A stretch of DNA of 64,000 nucleotides from Thiocapsa bogorovii (GTDB taxonomy: Bacteria > Pseudomonadota > Gammaproteobacteria > Chromatiales > Chromatiaceae): NCBI RefSeq assembly GCF_021228795.1, contig NZ_CP089309.1, positions 1,054,001 to 1,118,000 of the forward strand, written 5' to 3'. A model generated the notes under the pieces. That model was not told the DNA's origin. It worked only from the letters and a program-made list of their open reading frames with translations, and searched no databases. Positions 8,733 to 16,758 of this stretch are shown here, one piece after another. How positions within the stretch are numbered: the first letter of the stretch is position 1; each line of letters opens with the position of its first letter. The position numbers were made by a program, and so were the translations under genes.

Positions 8733-8885
8733 TAGGGTTTCTAGGGTTTCTAGGGTTTTTTTTCCTCAGAGAAAGTTTTGGGCTGATGAAGTCAGTTTCG
8801 CCAGAACACCGACGTGGGGAATATCCCCTTCCCCGGACGATACTTTCACCGGGCTCAAGAAACCCTAGAAACCCTAGAAACCCTA
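8733..8885. repeat. Inverted arrays of 9-bp TAGGGTTTC units (candidate origin)
   Basis: Three tandem 9-mers TAGGGTTTC run at 8733-8759, the last ending in T. After a 99-bp spacer come three exact reverse-complement units, GAAACCCTA, at 8859-8885. The spacer contains a near-palindrome GGGGAATATCCCC. Iteron-like units next to a primase-helicase suggest a replication origin; a long-range hairpin is an alternative. The remainder of 8724-9116 holds no gene. Confidence 0.7.
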
Positions 8886-9116
8886 TCCGGGGCGAAGCAG
8901 CAGAAGACCGGCACCTCCAACCAGAGACCGATGACCGCCTGAACACCTCGCGGCAACCACCACCCCGCAAACCGTCGAGTGCACCCGGCGCGGCTGCATG
9001 TTGAAGCACGCTGATCCGGCGTTTTGGTCCCGACCGATTGATCGGGGTCTTGGAACATGGCGAGACGAGCCGGCACAAGGCATGATACGTGTCTGTTTGC
9101 GCGACTGGAGTCGAGA

Positions 9117-11135
9117 ATGGCGGAAATGACAGGCTCGGGGACGTCCTTGGCGGACTTCATTTGGAAAAACGCCGAGGATCTCTGGGGGGATTTCAAGCAC
9201 ACGGATTTCGGCAAGGTTATCCTGCCCTTTACCCTGCTCCGGCGTTTGGAATGCGTGCTGGAACCCACTCGGGCGGAAGTGCGCGAGGCGTATCTGACGC
9301 ATCGGGACAGTGGTATGGCCCTGGACCAGATCTTACCCGGTATCTCGGGTTTCCCTTTTTACAACACCTCTGAGTACTCCCTGGCGACATTGGGCGGTAC
9401 CAAGACGCGTCAAAATCTCCAGGACTATATTGCCCGTTTTTCGGACAACGCCCGCGTCATCTTTGAGCAGTTCGAGTTTGGAAACACCTTGACGCGCTTG
9501 GACAAGGCGGGGCTCCTCTTCAGGATCTGCCGGAATTTCGCGACGATCGACCTGCATCCCGATGCGGTCCCCGATCGGGTCATGAGCAATATTTACGAGC
9601 ACCTGATCCGTCGCTTCGGCGCCGAGGTCAACGAAGGCGCCGAGGACTTCATGACGCCCCGCGATGTGGTCCACCTGGCCACCACACTCGTGCTGGACCC
9701 GGACGACGCCCTGTTCGAGTCAACGCCGGGTCTCATTCGGACCCTCTACGATCCGGCCTGCGGGACAGGCGGCTTTCTCACCGACGCCATGAACCATGTC
9801 GCCGATCACGGCAGCCGCTTCCAGGTGCCGCCAGCGCTCATTCCACACGGACAGGAACTTGAACCCGAGACCCATGCCGTTTGCCTGACGGCCATGCTGC
9901 TGCGTACCCTGGAGACCGATCCAGGGCGCGATCTGTCGCAGAACATCAAGCTCGGCAGCACGCTCTCCGACGATCAGTTTCCCGGCGAGCGCTTTCATTA
10001 TTGTCTTGCCAATCCTCCCTTCGGTAAGAAGTGGGAGAAAGATCAAAAGGATGTCACGCGGGAGCACAGGGAGAAGGGCTACGCCGGCCGCTTCGGTCCC
10101 GGCCTGCCGCGCATCAACGACGGCTCCATGCTGTTCCTGCAGCACCTGGCCAGCAAGATGGAGTGCCCCGAGCACGGCGGCGGGCGCGTGGCGATCGTGC
10201 TGTCAGGGTCACCACTGTTCAACGGCGGAGCGGGTTCCGGCGAGTCCGAGATCCGGCGCTGGCTGCTGGAGCACGACCTGGTGGAGGCCATTGTCGCTCT
10301 TCCCACGGAGATCTTCTTCCGTACCGGGATTGGCACCTACTTGTGGATCCTCTCCAACCGAAAACCGGTCGAACGAATTGAGAAGGTGCAGTTGATCAAC
10401 GCCACCGACCTGTGGACCTCGATCAGGAACGAAGGCAACAAGCGGCGGATCGTTAGTCCCGAGCAGATACGCGAGATCGCCGACGTCTATGCCGCGGCCG
10501 AAACTCGCGGCATCAGCCGGATGCTCGACTATCGCACCTTCGGCTACCGGCGCATCAAGGTGCTGCGTCCGCTGCGGATGGTGCTAAGCATCGACGAAGA
10601 GCGACTTCCGCGCCTGCACGTCGCCAATGCCTGGCTGAAGTTGTCCGACGAGCAGCGAAGGACCTGGGAAGCGGCGCTCAAACCACACTTGGGTCAGGAA
10701 TACCCCTTCCTCTGGGCGGAGTCGTTCGTCGGGGAGGTGACATCGATCTGTTCCGCCGCCGGCAAGGTCGGCAAGCCCTTCGTCAAAACGCTGATCGATG
10801 TCTTCGGCAAGAAGGACCCCAACGGAGATCCGGTCCGTCGGCCGAACGGCGTGCTGATTCCCGACCCCGATTCGACCGACTACGAGAACGTCCCCCTCGG
10901 CCAAGACATCGAAGACTATCTTTCCAGGGAAGTCCTGCCCCATGTGCCGGATGCCTACATCGACGAGGACTTTCTCGACGAGAAAGATGGACAAATCGGC
11001 CGGGTCGGCTATGAGATCAACTTCAACCGCTTCTTCTACCGCTACGAGCGTCCCCGCCCCTTGGAGGAGATCGACGCCGACCTGAAACAGGTCGAAGCCG
11101 AGATTGCCGAACTGCTTGGAGAGGTCACGACATGA
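9117..11135 (+). CDS. hsdM: Type I restriction-modification system, methylase subunit HsdM
   Basis: N6-adenine methyltransferase subunit, 672 aa. An N-terminal HsdM helical domain (SLADFIWKNAEDLWGDFKHTDFGKV) is followed by the SAM-binding motif DPACGTGGFL near residue 212 and the catalytic NPPFG near residue 299. ATG 9117 follows GGAG by about 9 nt; the longer frame lacks a ribosome site. It is the first gene of a six-gene operon in which every junction is a 4-bp overlap (ATGA or GTGA). Confidence 0.94.
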   Translation: MAEMTGSGTSLADFIWKNAEDLWGDFKHTDFGKVILPFTLLRRLECVLEPTRAEVREAYLTHRDSGMALDQILPGISGFPFYNTSEYSLATLGGTKTRQNLQDYIARFSDNARVIFEQFEFGNTLTRLDKAGLLFRICRNFATIDLHPDAVPDRVMSNIYEHLIRRFGAEVNEGAEDFMTPRDVVHLATTLVLDPDDALFESTPGLIRTLYDPACGTGGFLTDAMNHVADHGSRFQVPPALIPHGQELEPETHAVCLTAMLLRTLETDPGRDLSQNIKLGSTLSDDQFPGERFHYCLANPPFGKKWEKDQKDVTREHREKGYAGRFGPGLPRINDGSMLFLQHLASKMECPEHGGGRVAIVLSGSPLFNGGAGSGESEIRRWLLEHDLVEAIVALPTEIFFRTGIGTYLWILSNRKPVERIEKVQLINATDLWTSIRNEGNKRRIVSPEQIREIADVYAAAETRGISRMLDYRTFGYRRIKVLRPLRMVLSIDEERLPRLHVANAWLKLSDEQRRTWEAALKPHLGQEYPFLWAESFVGEVTSICSAAGKVGKPFVKTLIDVFGKKDPNGDPVRRPNGVLIPDPDSTDYENVPLGQDIEDYLSREVLPHVPDAYIDEDFLDEKDGQIGRVGYEINFNRFFYRYERPRPLEEIDADLKQVEAEIAELLGEVTT

Positions 11136-12241
11136 ATCAAGTGTTCCTGAAACCGCGACTGGTCGGTCGCCGTTTCGACGAGCATACGCTTCCCCTCGAA
11201 ATCCTGACGGACTTCGCCGCTCTGGAATCGATGCTTGTCGAGGTGGCCAAGCGTGAGTTTCGGCAGGCGAATCCCAGTCGCGCCCGCATTCCGAAAGGCT
11301 TCACCAAAGGATTCGAGCTGCATCTCACCGCCGTCGAGAGTGGCAGCGCGGTTCCGGTCATTGCAATCGTGTTTCCTTCGCTGCTCCCACCATCGGCTGT
11401 CGACTACTTCGAGCAGGCCAGAGACAAGATCATCGAGGCGATTGCCAGCGTCGAGCTGGGTCAACAGCCGACTCTGGCCCCGGAGCTGCTGCGCTACTTC
11501 GACCGATTCGGGCGTGGGCTTCGCGAGGGGGAGGCGATCGAATTCACGCGCTCCGGCGGACAGACGACCGCATTGACGCCCGCGATTCGAGAACGGCTGT
11601 TGCGCGCCTCTCAGGCTGAAGAGTGGACCGAGGAGGTCACGCTCAAGGGACGTATTCCCGAGGTCGATCAAGCGGACCTGACCTTCGAGCTGGAGCTGAG
11701 CGATGGCCTCAAGCTTAAAGCGCCACTCGCGGAGCAGCAACGCGAGACCGTTCTGCAAGCCTTCGCGACCTACCGCGAAGGACAGATCGTCGCGGTGCAG
11801 GGTGTCATCAAACGCGATCGCGCCGAGCGTCCGAAGTCATTCGAGTCCATCGAACACATCAGCCCATTAGATGCGCTGGATGTCGAAACCCGCCTTGAGG
11901 AGCTTGCGGCGCTCCCTGACGGATGGCTCGATGGCAGAGGCAAACGCCTTGATCCTGTCGCCTTGCGTTCCTTGGCACAGGCGTTCGACGACTACTTCGA
12001 TTCCCAGCTGCCGCTACCGTACCTCTACCCGACGGCTGAAGGCGGGGTTCAAGCCGAATGGAGCCTGGGCGATTGGGAGGTCTCGCTAGAGATCGACCTC
12101 GGGGGTCGCACGGCCCTCTATCAGGCGGTGCGGTTGAGCACGGACCAGACGCGTGAGCGGACGATTGATCTATCGCTCGGGCAAAAGGAATGGGGCAGGC
12201 TCAATGAGGAGTTGTGGAGCCTGGGGGGGGTTGGCGCGTGA
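11132..12241 (+). CDS. Unrecognised RM-operon protein A
   Basis: 369 aa, soluble, of unknown function, inserted between hsdM and hsdS. The N-terminal half is a mixed alpha/beta domain with an SGSAVPVIAIVF strand. A middle segment about 190-245 (VTLKGRIPEVDQADLTFEL to EGQIVAVQGVIKRD) looks like a small beta-barrel. The C-terminus has YLYPTAEGGVQAEWS and WEVSLEIDL. It starts within the hsdM stop (ATGA) and its own stop overlaps the next gene, so stoichiometric co-expression with the RM subunits is likely. Confidence 0.85.
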   Translation: MNQVFLKPRLVGRRFDEHTLPLEILTDFAALESMLVEVAKREFRQANPSRARIPKGFTKGFELHLTAVESGSAVPVIAIVFPSLLPPSAVDYFEQARDKIIEAIASVELGQQPTLAPELLRYFDRFGRGLREGEAIEFTRSGGQTTALTPAIRERLLRASQAEEWTEEVTLKGRIPEVDQADLTFELELSDGLKLKAPLAEQQRETVLQAFATYREGQIVAVQGVIKRDRAERPKSFESIEHISPLDALDVETRLEELAALPDGWLDGRGKRLDPVALRSLAQAFDDYFDSQLPLPYLYPTAEGGVQAEWSLGDWEVSLEIDLGGRTALYQAVRLSTDQTRERTIDLSLGQKEWGRLNEELWSLGGVGA

Positions 12242-12618
12242 GGTCTGAAACGCTGTTGCTCCGCCAGATCCACCCGAACTTCGTCCAAGCAGGCCGTGCG
12301 ACCTCGCAAGCGTTTCGCCCCACGCCGAAGGACGAGCAGCGATTGTCCGTGGATAACGGAGACTTGATCGAGGCGGAGGCCGCCTGGAAGCGTTTTGTCA
12401 GCAATCCAGCCTGCTCCTCGGCTGGTGTCATGGCTGTGCTCCACGGGGAATGCGATGCCCAGTCACTGGCCGTGATCGAGGATGGCGTCCCCTATCCCGA
12501 ACACTGCTCCATCGATTTCTCTGCCTTCGAGAAGCGCGAGATCGAGCGCAAGGCCAAGCACTTGTCCCGCCAGGCACAGGGCCGGGGTTGGCTGTTCGAG
12601 GCGAGTGGAGCGGCATGA
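12238..12618 (+). CDS. Unrecognised RM-operon protein B
   Basis: 127 aa, unknown function. GTG 12238 overlaps the preceding stop (GTGA) and follows a G-rich ribosome site; its own stop overlaps hsdS (ATGA). Visible segments are TLLLRQIHPNFVQAG, FRPTPKDEQRLSV, AGVMAV and PEHCSIDFSAFEKREIERKAKHL, ending RGWLF. It sits directly behind protein A, suggesting a two-gene module with a shared function. No toxin, nuclease or DNA-binding motif is evident. Confidence 0.83.
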   Translation: MRSETLLLRQIHPNFVQAGRATSQAFRPTPKDEQRLSVDNGDLIEAEAAWKRFVSNPACSSAGVMAVLHGECDAQSLAVIEDGVPYPEHCSIDFSAFEKREIERKAKHLSRQAQGRGWLFEASGAA

Positions 12619-13128
12619 GTCACTGCAAGCCATATCCAGCATACAAGGATTCAGGGTCAGCCTGGATCGGCCAAGTCCCCGAGCATTGGATTGTAGCGAA
12701 GCTGGCATTTCGGTACCACGTAGCGCTGGGCAAGATGCTCGATGAGAAGCGGATCAAGGGGCATCACTTAGTTCCCTATTTGCGCAACCAGGATGTGCAA
12801 TGGGGGCGGATCAATACCATCGGCTTGCCAGAGATGGACATCGTCCCAGAAGAGATGGACCGGTATTCGGTATCTCAGGGCGATCTATTGGTTTGCGAGG
12901 GTGGTGAAGTGGGCCGTGCAGCGGTTTGGCGAGGACCAGACGGGGTCTTCGGCTACCAGAAGGCGCTCCACCGACTTCGGCCAGTATCGTCTGATTCGGA
13001 TATAGCCGAGTTCATGTATTACTCGCTGATCGCGGCGAGCGTTTGCGGGACATTTCAGGAAGGGGATACAAAATCGACGATCTCACATCTCCCGGCAGAG
13101 AAGTTCCGCACGTATCGCTTCCCTTATC

Positions 13129-14631
13129 CTCGACTTTGGCCATTTCCGGGCCTCGGCGGAAGCGCCGCGAGGCGCCGGGAGCGACGGTGACAGACCCGAT
13201 TGATGTGGCGGCAGAGGGCCGCGGACGGTATCGTCCGATGTCGACCAAAACCTCGGACCTGCCCGCGGATGTTCCCTCTGCCAGCCTCGATTGTATCTGT
13301 TCTGCAGCCCTTTGCCTGCCTGTTCACCGCGCCGACCCTGGCGCATCTGCACGTCTTGCTCACGGGAACGCTGCTGGCGCAAGGACCACGCACGGTGACG
13401 GCGGCACTGCGGGCGATGGGGCTGAGCGCGGAGCGGCGCTTCGAGCGTTACCACCGGGTGCTGAATCGGGCGCGTTGGTCGTCGCGCCAAGGGGCGCGGA
13501 TTCTGCTGGGGTTGTTGCTCGGGATGTTGCCGGCGCAGGTGCCGATCGTGGTGGCGGTCGACGAGACGCTGGAACGGCGCAAGGGCGCGCGCATTCGAGC
13601 GAAGGGGATGTATCGCGATGCGGTGCGCTCCTCGCGCGGCAAGGTGGTGACCTGTTTGGGGCTGGAGTGGATCTGCATGGCGTTGTTGGTGCCCGTGCCG
13701 TGGAGCACGCGGCCTTGGGCGCTGCCCTTTCTCACCCGCTTGGCGCCGTCGAAACGGGCCGACGAGGCGGCCGCGCGGCACCATCGCACGGTCGTGGAGC
13801 TCACCATCGGGATGGTCTGGCTGGTCTCGCGCTGGCTGCAGCAACGCCGCTGGATCCTGCTCGGCGACGGCAGCTACTCCTGCATCCAGCTGGGGTGGGA
13901 AGTGCTGGCTGCGCAAGCGACCCTGATCACGCGCCTGCGCCTGGATGCACGCCTGTTCGCCTTTCCCGAGCCGGTGCCCGCCGGGCGGCGCGGCCCCAAG
14001 CCGAAGAAAGGCGGCGTACTGGCCAAGCTCGCCACACGCGAGGAAGCGGCGCACACCCGAGGCGAGGAGGTCGCGATTCAATGGTACGGACAGCCCAAAA
14101 CGCTGCGCCTGCTCAGCGAGGTGTGTCTGTGGCACACCGCGGGATGGCCGCCGTTGCCGATTCGCTGGGTGCTCGTGGTCGATCCCGAGGGCCGGCTGCC
14201 GACGCAAGCCTTCTTCACCACCGACCTGAACATGGCGCCGGCCCGCGTCGTGGAGCTGTTCGTCCAGCGCTGGTCGCTCGAGGTCACCTTCGAGGAAGTC
14301 CGTCGCCACCTCGGCGTCGAGACCCAGCGCCAGTGGAACGACCTGGCGATCGCACGCACCACGCCGATGCTGATGGCGCTGTTCTCGCTCGTCTGTCTCA
14401 TGGTCTACCGGTGGCGCGAGCGCTGGGACGCCCTGCCGCGCTCCACGGCCTGGTATCTGAAGTCCCACGCCACCTTCTCCGATTGCCTGGCCCTGGTGCG
14501 GCGCACCATCTGGGCCGAGGAGAATTACGCCTACTCACGGTCCGAGGGGGAGATGGTCCTAATTTCGTCCAAGCGACTCGATCGCCTGCTGGAACAGCTC
14601 GCGGCGACCGCCTAGATTGGCCAAAGTCGAG
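13129..14631 (+). mobile_element. 1503-bp DDE insertion sequence, copy 1 (in hsdS)
   Basis: The terminal inverted repeat is CTCGACTTTGGCCA / TGGCCAAAGTCGAG (14 bp, perfect), flanked by the direct repeat TTATC at 13124-13128 and 14632-14636. One transposase gene fills it. A second copy of identical length, with an identical transposase, lies at 26044-27546. IS4-superfamily architecture; I cannot fix the family by eye. Confidence 0.93.
13200..14615 (+). CDS. DDE transposase of the 1503-bp IS (copy 1)
   Basis: 471 aa. The likely DDE acids are in VVAVDETLERR (near residue 120), LGDGSYSC (near residue 222) and the C-terminal QRWSLEVTFEEVRRHLG (near residue 360), which resembles the Y/W-R-E signature of IS4-superfamily enzymes. 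The antisense strand is also open over 461 codons, an effect of high GC. The protein is identical to that of copy 2, implying recent transposition. Confidence 0.92.
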   Translation: MMWRQRAADGIVRCRPKPRTCPRMFPLPASIVSVLQPFACLFTAPTLAHLHVLLTGTLLAQGPRTVTAALRAMGLSAERRFERYHRVLNRARWSSRQGARILLGLLLGMLPAQVPIVVAVDETLERRKGARIRAKGMYRDAVRSSRGKVVTCLGLEWICMALLVPVPWSTRPWALPFLTRLAPSKRADEAAARHHRTVVELTIGMVWLVSRWLQQRRWILLGDGSYSCIQLGWEVLAAQATLITRLRLDARLFAFPEPVPAGRRGPKPKKGGVLAKLATREEAAHTRGEEVAIQWYGQPKTLRLLSEVCLWHTAGWPPLPIRWVLVVDPEGRLPTQAFFTTDLNMAPARVVELFVQRWSLEVTFEEVRRHLGVETQRQWNDLAIARTTPMLMALFSLVCLMVYRWRERWDALPRSTAWYLKSHATFSDCLALVRRTIWAEENYAYSRSEGEMVLISSKRLDRLLEQLAATA

Positions 14632-15438
14632 TTATCCTGACTTGCTCGAACAAGAACAAATTTGTCTCGCCCTCGACCGCGAAACCGCCCGCATCGACGC
14701 CCTCATCGCCAAGAAGACCCGCTTCATTGAGCTGCTGAAGGAGAAGCGCCAGGCGCTCATCACCCACGCCGTCACCAAGGGGCTGGACCCGGACTTGAAG
14801 AAGAGGGATTCCGGGGTGGAGTGGATTGGGGAGGTGCCAGAGCATTGGGAGCGGTACCGAATGGCTATTCTCTTTGACGAAGCGATTAGAGTCGGCGTCG
14901 CTGATCTCCCGATCCTGTCCATTTCAATCCACGACGGCATCACCGATGAAGAACTGAATCCAGAGGATCGGGAAAGACAAATCTACCACATCGAGGACCG
15001 CACGAAGTATAAACGGGTTTTGCCAGGGGACATAGCCTACAACATGATGCGTGCATGGCAAGGCGCATTCGGGGCTGTGCGAGTCGAGGGACTTGTCAGT
15101 CCAGCATACGTCGTCGCACAGCCCAAACGGGTTTTTCGCACGGAGTACGTTGAGCACTTGCTGCGCACACCGATGGCCGTTGAGGAGATGCGGCGCTTTT
15201 CTCGCGGAATTGCCGATTTCCGAATGCGGCTTTATTGGGAGTACTTCCGAGACGTATGTGTGTGTTTGCCATCCGTGGACGAGCAAGACGCCATCCTTGA
15301 TTACATCCAACGAGAAACCATTCGAATCGATGCGCTATCAATTAAGACTCAACACAGCATCGACCTCCTCAAAGAACGCCGCGCCGCCCTCATCACGGCC
15401 GCCGTCACTGGACAGATTGACCTGCGGGAGGATGCCGC

Positions 15439-16758
15439 ATGAGCACCTTCTGCGCCGTCAATGACGACGCCCTGATCGCTTTGATCCGGCAGGCCGGCCG
15501 CCGCATCGTCTACATCGGCCCAGGACTCTACCTGCCCGTTGCGAAGGCGCTGAGCGATCGCTTCGATGAGATCGGAAAGCTGGAAGTAACCCTGATCCTC
15601 GATGCGGATGAGGATGTGTGCCGCATCGGATTCGGCGAGATCGCCGCGCTTCAGGAGGTCCACCGCCAGACCCAGCGAGCCGGGTTCTATGTTCGCTACC
15701 AGCCGGCGCTTCGCATTGGTGTCCTTCTGGCCGATGACCGAACGCTCGTCTGGTCGCCAACGCCGCGCTCAGTCGAGGACGCGCCCGAAACCGCCAATCC
15801 GTCGGCGTCCGCCGTGGACAAGGCCCCCAATGGCCTCTTTCTTGGCGCAAACCCCGGCGAGCAGATCGCGCAAGCCGTCTGCGCCGAGGGGACCGATACC
15901 CATCAACGCGATGCGGAAATCGGCACGCGCGCGGTGAGCCCGGAGCGGGTCGCCGAGGTCGCCAAGGCACTGGCCGACAACCCACCGATTCCGGTCGATC
16001 TCGCGCGTGTGACGCGGGTTTTCAGCACCAAGCTTCAGTTCGTCGAGCTCAAGGTGAAGGGCGCCAAACTGGCGCGGCGGCAGATCCGCATCTCCAGTGA
16101 CCTTCTCAACGCCGATGCGTCCGAACAGTTGCGGAGCCTGCTGGACGCAAAGTTGCGCGCATTCGCGGACTTCAAGGATAGGGAGATCGAGGTGCCGATG
16201 TTCGTCCGGGGCGAGCCGGCGTTCGACAAAAGTAGCAACCCGTTGCTGGAGCCCGTCAGCGAAGCGACCTTGAGCCGGGAGCGCCACGCGATCGAGTCGG
16301 ACTTTCTCTACGACATACCGGGCTTCGGGCGTCTGATGGAGCGGACGCGGCGCGCTGAGTTCGAGGCACGGGTCGAGGCTTACGAGACCCGTTTGATGGC
16401 CCACTCGGAGGGCATGCGCAAGACCATTGCTCGGGAAGCAGAGGAGATCATCCGCGATACGGTCAACTTGATTGGCGAACGGATTGCCCGAGCGACTGCG
16501 TCACCTGGCCACACTGTCATTGACCGGGGCAAACTGGCCGATGAGTTGCACAAGACCTTGAGCCGGGTCGAGGATGAGGCGCCCACGGTCAACTACGTCT
16601 TCAAGGAAGTGACCTACGAGCAGACGCAGGACGAGGATTTCCGCAAGAAGCTGGACCGGGCGCTGCCCGCGACCGTGAAGCGTCGGCTGGGGAACTGGTA
16701 CGAGAAGTTCAGCGCCGCGAAACAGGTTCAAGAAGCGAATAACGAGATCCAGCCATGA
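15439..16758 (+). CDS. RM-operon protein C with degenerate PLD-like domain
   Basis: 439 aa, between hsdS and hsdR. The N-terminal 115 residues read like a phospholipase-D fold (RRIVYIGPGLYLPVAKAL, then VTLILDADED). At the expected HxKxxxxD position the sequence is RIGVLLADD, so the catalytic His and Lys are missing. Two regions about 300-370 are charged and helical (FEARVEAYETRLMAHSEGM, TIAREAEEIIRD) and may be coiled. ATGA overlaps at both ends. A structural or sensing role in the complex is an inference. Confidence 0.83.
   Translation: MSTFCAVNDDALIALIRQAGRRIVYIGPGLYLPVAKALSDRFDEIGKLEVTLILDADEDVCRIGFGEIAALQEVHRQTQRAGFYVRYQPALRIGVLLADDRTLVWSPTPRSVEDAPETANPSASAVDKAPNGLFLGANPGEQIAQAVCAEGTDTHQRDAEIGTRAVSPERVAEVAKALADNPPIPVDLARVTRVFSTKLQFVELKVKGAKLARRQIRISSDLLNADASEQLRSLLDAKLRAFADFKDREIEVPMFVRGEPAFDKSSNPLLEPVSEATLSRERHAIESDFLYDIPGFGRLMERTRRAEFEARVEAYETRLMAHSEGMRKTIAREAEEIIRDTVNLIGERIARATASPGHTVIDRGKLADELHKTLSRVEDEAPTVNYVFKEVTYEQTQDEDFRKKLDRALPATVKRRLGNWYEKFSAAKQVQEANNEIQP

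Larger units (their letters stand above)
12615..15442 (+). pseudogene. hsdS: Type I RM specificity subunit HsdS, split by IS
   Basis: The N-terminal part (12615-13128) has the first target-recognition domain, opening WIGQVPEHW. The C-terminal part (14637-15442) has the central helical spacer (LDRETARIDALIAKKTRFIELLKEKRQAL), a second domain opening WIGEVPEHW, and the final conserved helix. Removing the 1503-bp IS and one TTATC copy rejoins the frame exactly (FPYP-DLLEQEQ), giving 439 aa, normal for HsdS. As it stands no full S subunit can be made, so both modification and restriction should be lost unless the IS excises precisely. Its stop overlaps the next start. Confidence 0.92.

Noticed and set aside
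13083-14468. 461-codon antisense ORF on the IS (also at 26037-27383)
   Set aside because: Shadow of the transposase; no family features.
13043-15442. 799-codon frame running through the IS into the 3' part of hsdS
   Set aside because: It is a second open frame across the transposase gene that joins hsdS by chance; its central 400 codons are low-complexity shadow sequence.
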